From positions 17,298,001 through 17,362,000 of the forward strand of contig CM075101.1 of the NCBI GenBank assembly GCA_037576195.1: DNA of 64,000 bases. Direction: 5' to 3'. The notes beneath the pieces were generated by a model. The model was not told the origin of the DNA, made no database searches, and worked only from the letters and a program-made list of their open reading frames with translations. This document shows positions 62,852 to 64,000 of this stretch, piece by piece (the stretch's first letter is position 1; every line of letters starts with the position of its first letter). The DNA comes from Phytoseiulus persimilis. Lineage: Eukaryota > Arthropoda > Arachnida > Mesostigmata > Phytoseiidae. The position numbers and the translations under genes were made by a program.

Positions 62852-64000
62852 TCAAGCCGAAGCCAGCACAGGACTTCCTGGTGGAGGTGACGGGGTTCCT
62901 TGAGATTGGGCGACGCCAGGGCTGACAGTGTTCTTGGCCTCCTCCCTGTACGGCTTACAATAAGAGTATCTGCGCGAGGAGAGAACAAACGAACCGTTAG
63001 ACGAAGCTGGTCAGATGAAGGCTTCAGAAGGAGTCGCTCGCGTTTGTAGTGGAATGCATAGTTACCTACAGTGAAGTGGTTGAGCGAGGAACGCACCTAT
63101 GATTCATGTGCTGAGAGAAGGAACCACTGTGCGAGAAGCGTTTGAGGCATTTCCGACACTGGAATGGTTTTTCGCCAGAATGAAGCCTTCGGTGCTCGGT
63201 GAGATGGTGCTTGTGCTTGAATGCTCTGGAGCATACCTCGCATTTGTGCGGTCGAACGCCTGGTGTTCGGAAAACGAGAGAGATCGTGAGAGGGCTGGAC
63301 AATCGAGACGGGGTGAGATCGGTCTCATGCGTAAAACTGTCATGTTAGGGCTGGCAACTGTATCGGCTGGCAACTAGGAGAGTTTTCGTTCGGGGGCCAG
63401 ACCGGGAGGTGGCCAACGTCTAGGTAATGGATCACGTTTGTTTGATGCAGAGATGAGCGATATATCGATCAGTCCGGCAGCGACTCGGTGTAAAATGAAA
63501 CAAACGAACGAAGAACGAGATTTGTGTTACGAAAAATCGATATCAGGTGATGATAAACTGTTTGTTTATATCGGTTAGAGAACAAAGTCGGGGAGCTGCA
63601 TCAACGGACGAGTGCCGGAGACAGCGAACCAGCGACGGTCTCGACGACTAAATAACGACCGGCTGCTCTGAGAGCTTGGATAATGCTTGAATTCAGGAGT
63701 AGGATCGTAATAGAATAATTCAGTAGGTTGTTCGGGCTGATTCGAATCTTCTGGTTCGTGGTTAAGAACAAGAACACAGACGGGGTGAACAGGGTTCCAC
63801 TCACGCAGTTGCCAACCGAAATCGCGCGCCAGTACATACAGAGGATGCGACTCGATCCTCACTCGGATTTCGAAACGTGAGGCCGAAATAAAAACTCACC
63901 GGAGTGCTCAAACTTGTGGCGTGTGTAGGAGCTCTGCTTGCTGAATACCTTATCGCACTGATCACAGTTATAACTCTGGCTGCCAGTCTGCTCGTCTTCT
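62852..64000 (-). CDS. zfh1: ZEB/zfh-1 zinc-finger homeodomain transcription factor, C-terminal zinc-finger cluster (partial)
   Basis: A nuclear factor that binds E-box-like DNA through two zinc-finger clusters; only the C-terminal cluster is in the window. Exons (high to low): 64000-63900, 63259-63097, 62969-62852, with the gene continuing beyond the right edge. The first exon encodes [23 protein letters not shown]. The second encodes [30 protein letters not shown] and [18 protein letters not shown]. The third begins [11 protein letters not shown]. These match the three consecutive C2H2 fingers of zfh-1 and ZEB1/2 almost residue for residue, including the split Arg codon before YSYC. The stop TGA (62854-62852) follows 38 codons into the last exon, so the tail is short and proline-rich ([10 protein letters not shown]). 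Splice sites are canonical (G|GTGAG, ACCAG|GC, AG|GTGCG, GCGCAG|A). A longer isoform spliced before the stop is possible. Confidence 0.92.

Noticed and set aside
63575-63862. 95-residue - strand frame inside the zfh-1/ZEB intron
   Set aside because: The finger-encoding exons splice cleanly around it and it contains no zinc-finger or other motif.

Overview
The window is eukaryotic nuclear DNA. Its genes are split by short GT-AG introns (often 40-400 bp), base composition is near 50% GC, and long stretches hold no recognisable gene. Products and sequence similarities point to an arthropod: the ZEB-family zinc fingers read like zfh-1, and the FANCD2 and SLC9C proteins are divergent from the vertebrate ones. 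A chelicerate or mite would fit but cannot be shown from this sequence alone.

Layout, left to right. (1) The 3' end of a PPP-family Ser/Thr phosphatase-like gene on the + strand (1-585); it lacks residues needed for catalysis. (2) A complete FANCD2 gene on the - strand (1394-8246, about 26 exons), convergent with the first gene. (3) A candidate lone MATH-domain gene on the - strand (8762-9423), followed by about 10 kb with scattered MATH-like peptide fragments on both strands and no confident gene. (4) One very large + strand gene (19652-59241, about 26 exons, roughly 1,440 residues) encoding an SLC9C-type (sperm NHE-like) Na+/H+ exchanger: exchanger core, then a voltage-sensor domain, then a cyclic-nucleotide-binding domain, then an acidic tail. 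Its first intron is about 18.4 kb and introns 2-4 are 2.4-4.9 kb. (5) About 3.6 kb without a confident gene, probably mostly 3' untranslated and intergenic. (6) The last three coding exons of a ZEB/zfh-1 zinc-finger transcription factor on the - strand (62852-64000), running off the right edge.

I traced the splice structure of FANCD2 and SLC9C by hand, checking that reading-frame phase is kept across each junction. It closes for nearly all exons. The unresolved points are FANCD2 at about 4.8-5.1 kb and SLC9C at about 54.0-55.0, 56.7 and 58.3-58.5 kb. The genes have unrelated functions (DNA crosslink repair, ion transport, transcription), as expected for a eukaryotic neighbourhood. I see no operon, CRISPR array, intact transposon, rRNA or tRNA. 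The most interesting content is the phosphatase with missing active-site residues, the atypical voltage sensor of the exchanger, and the possible MATH-domain cluster.
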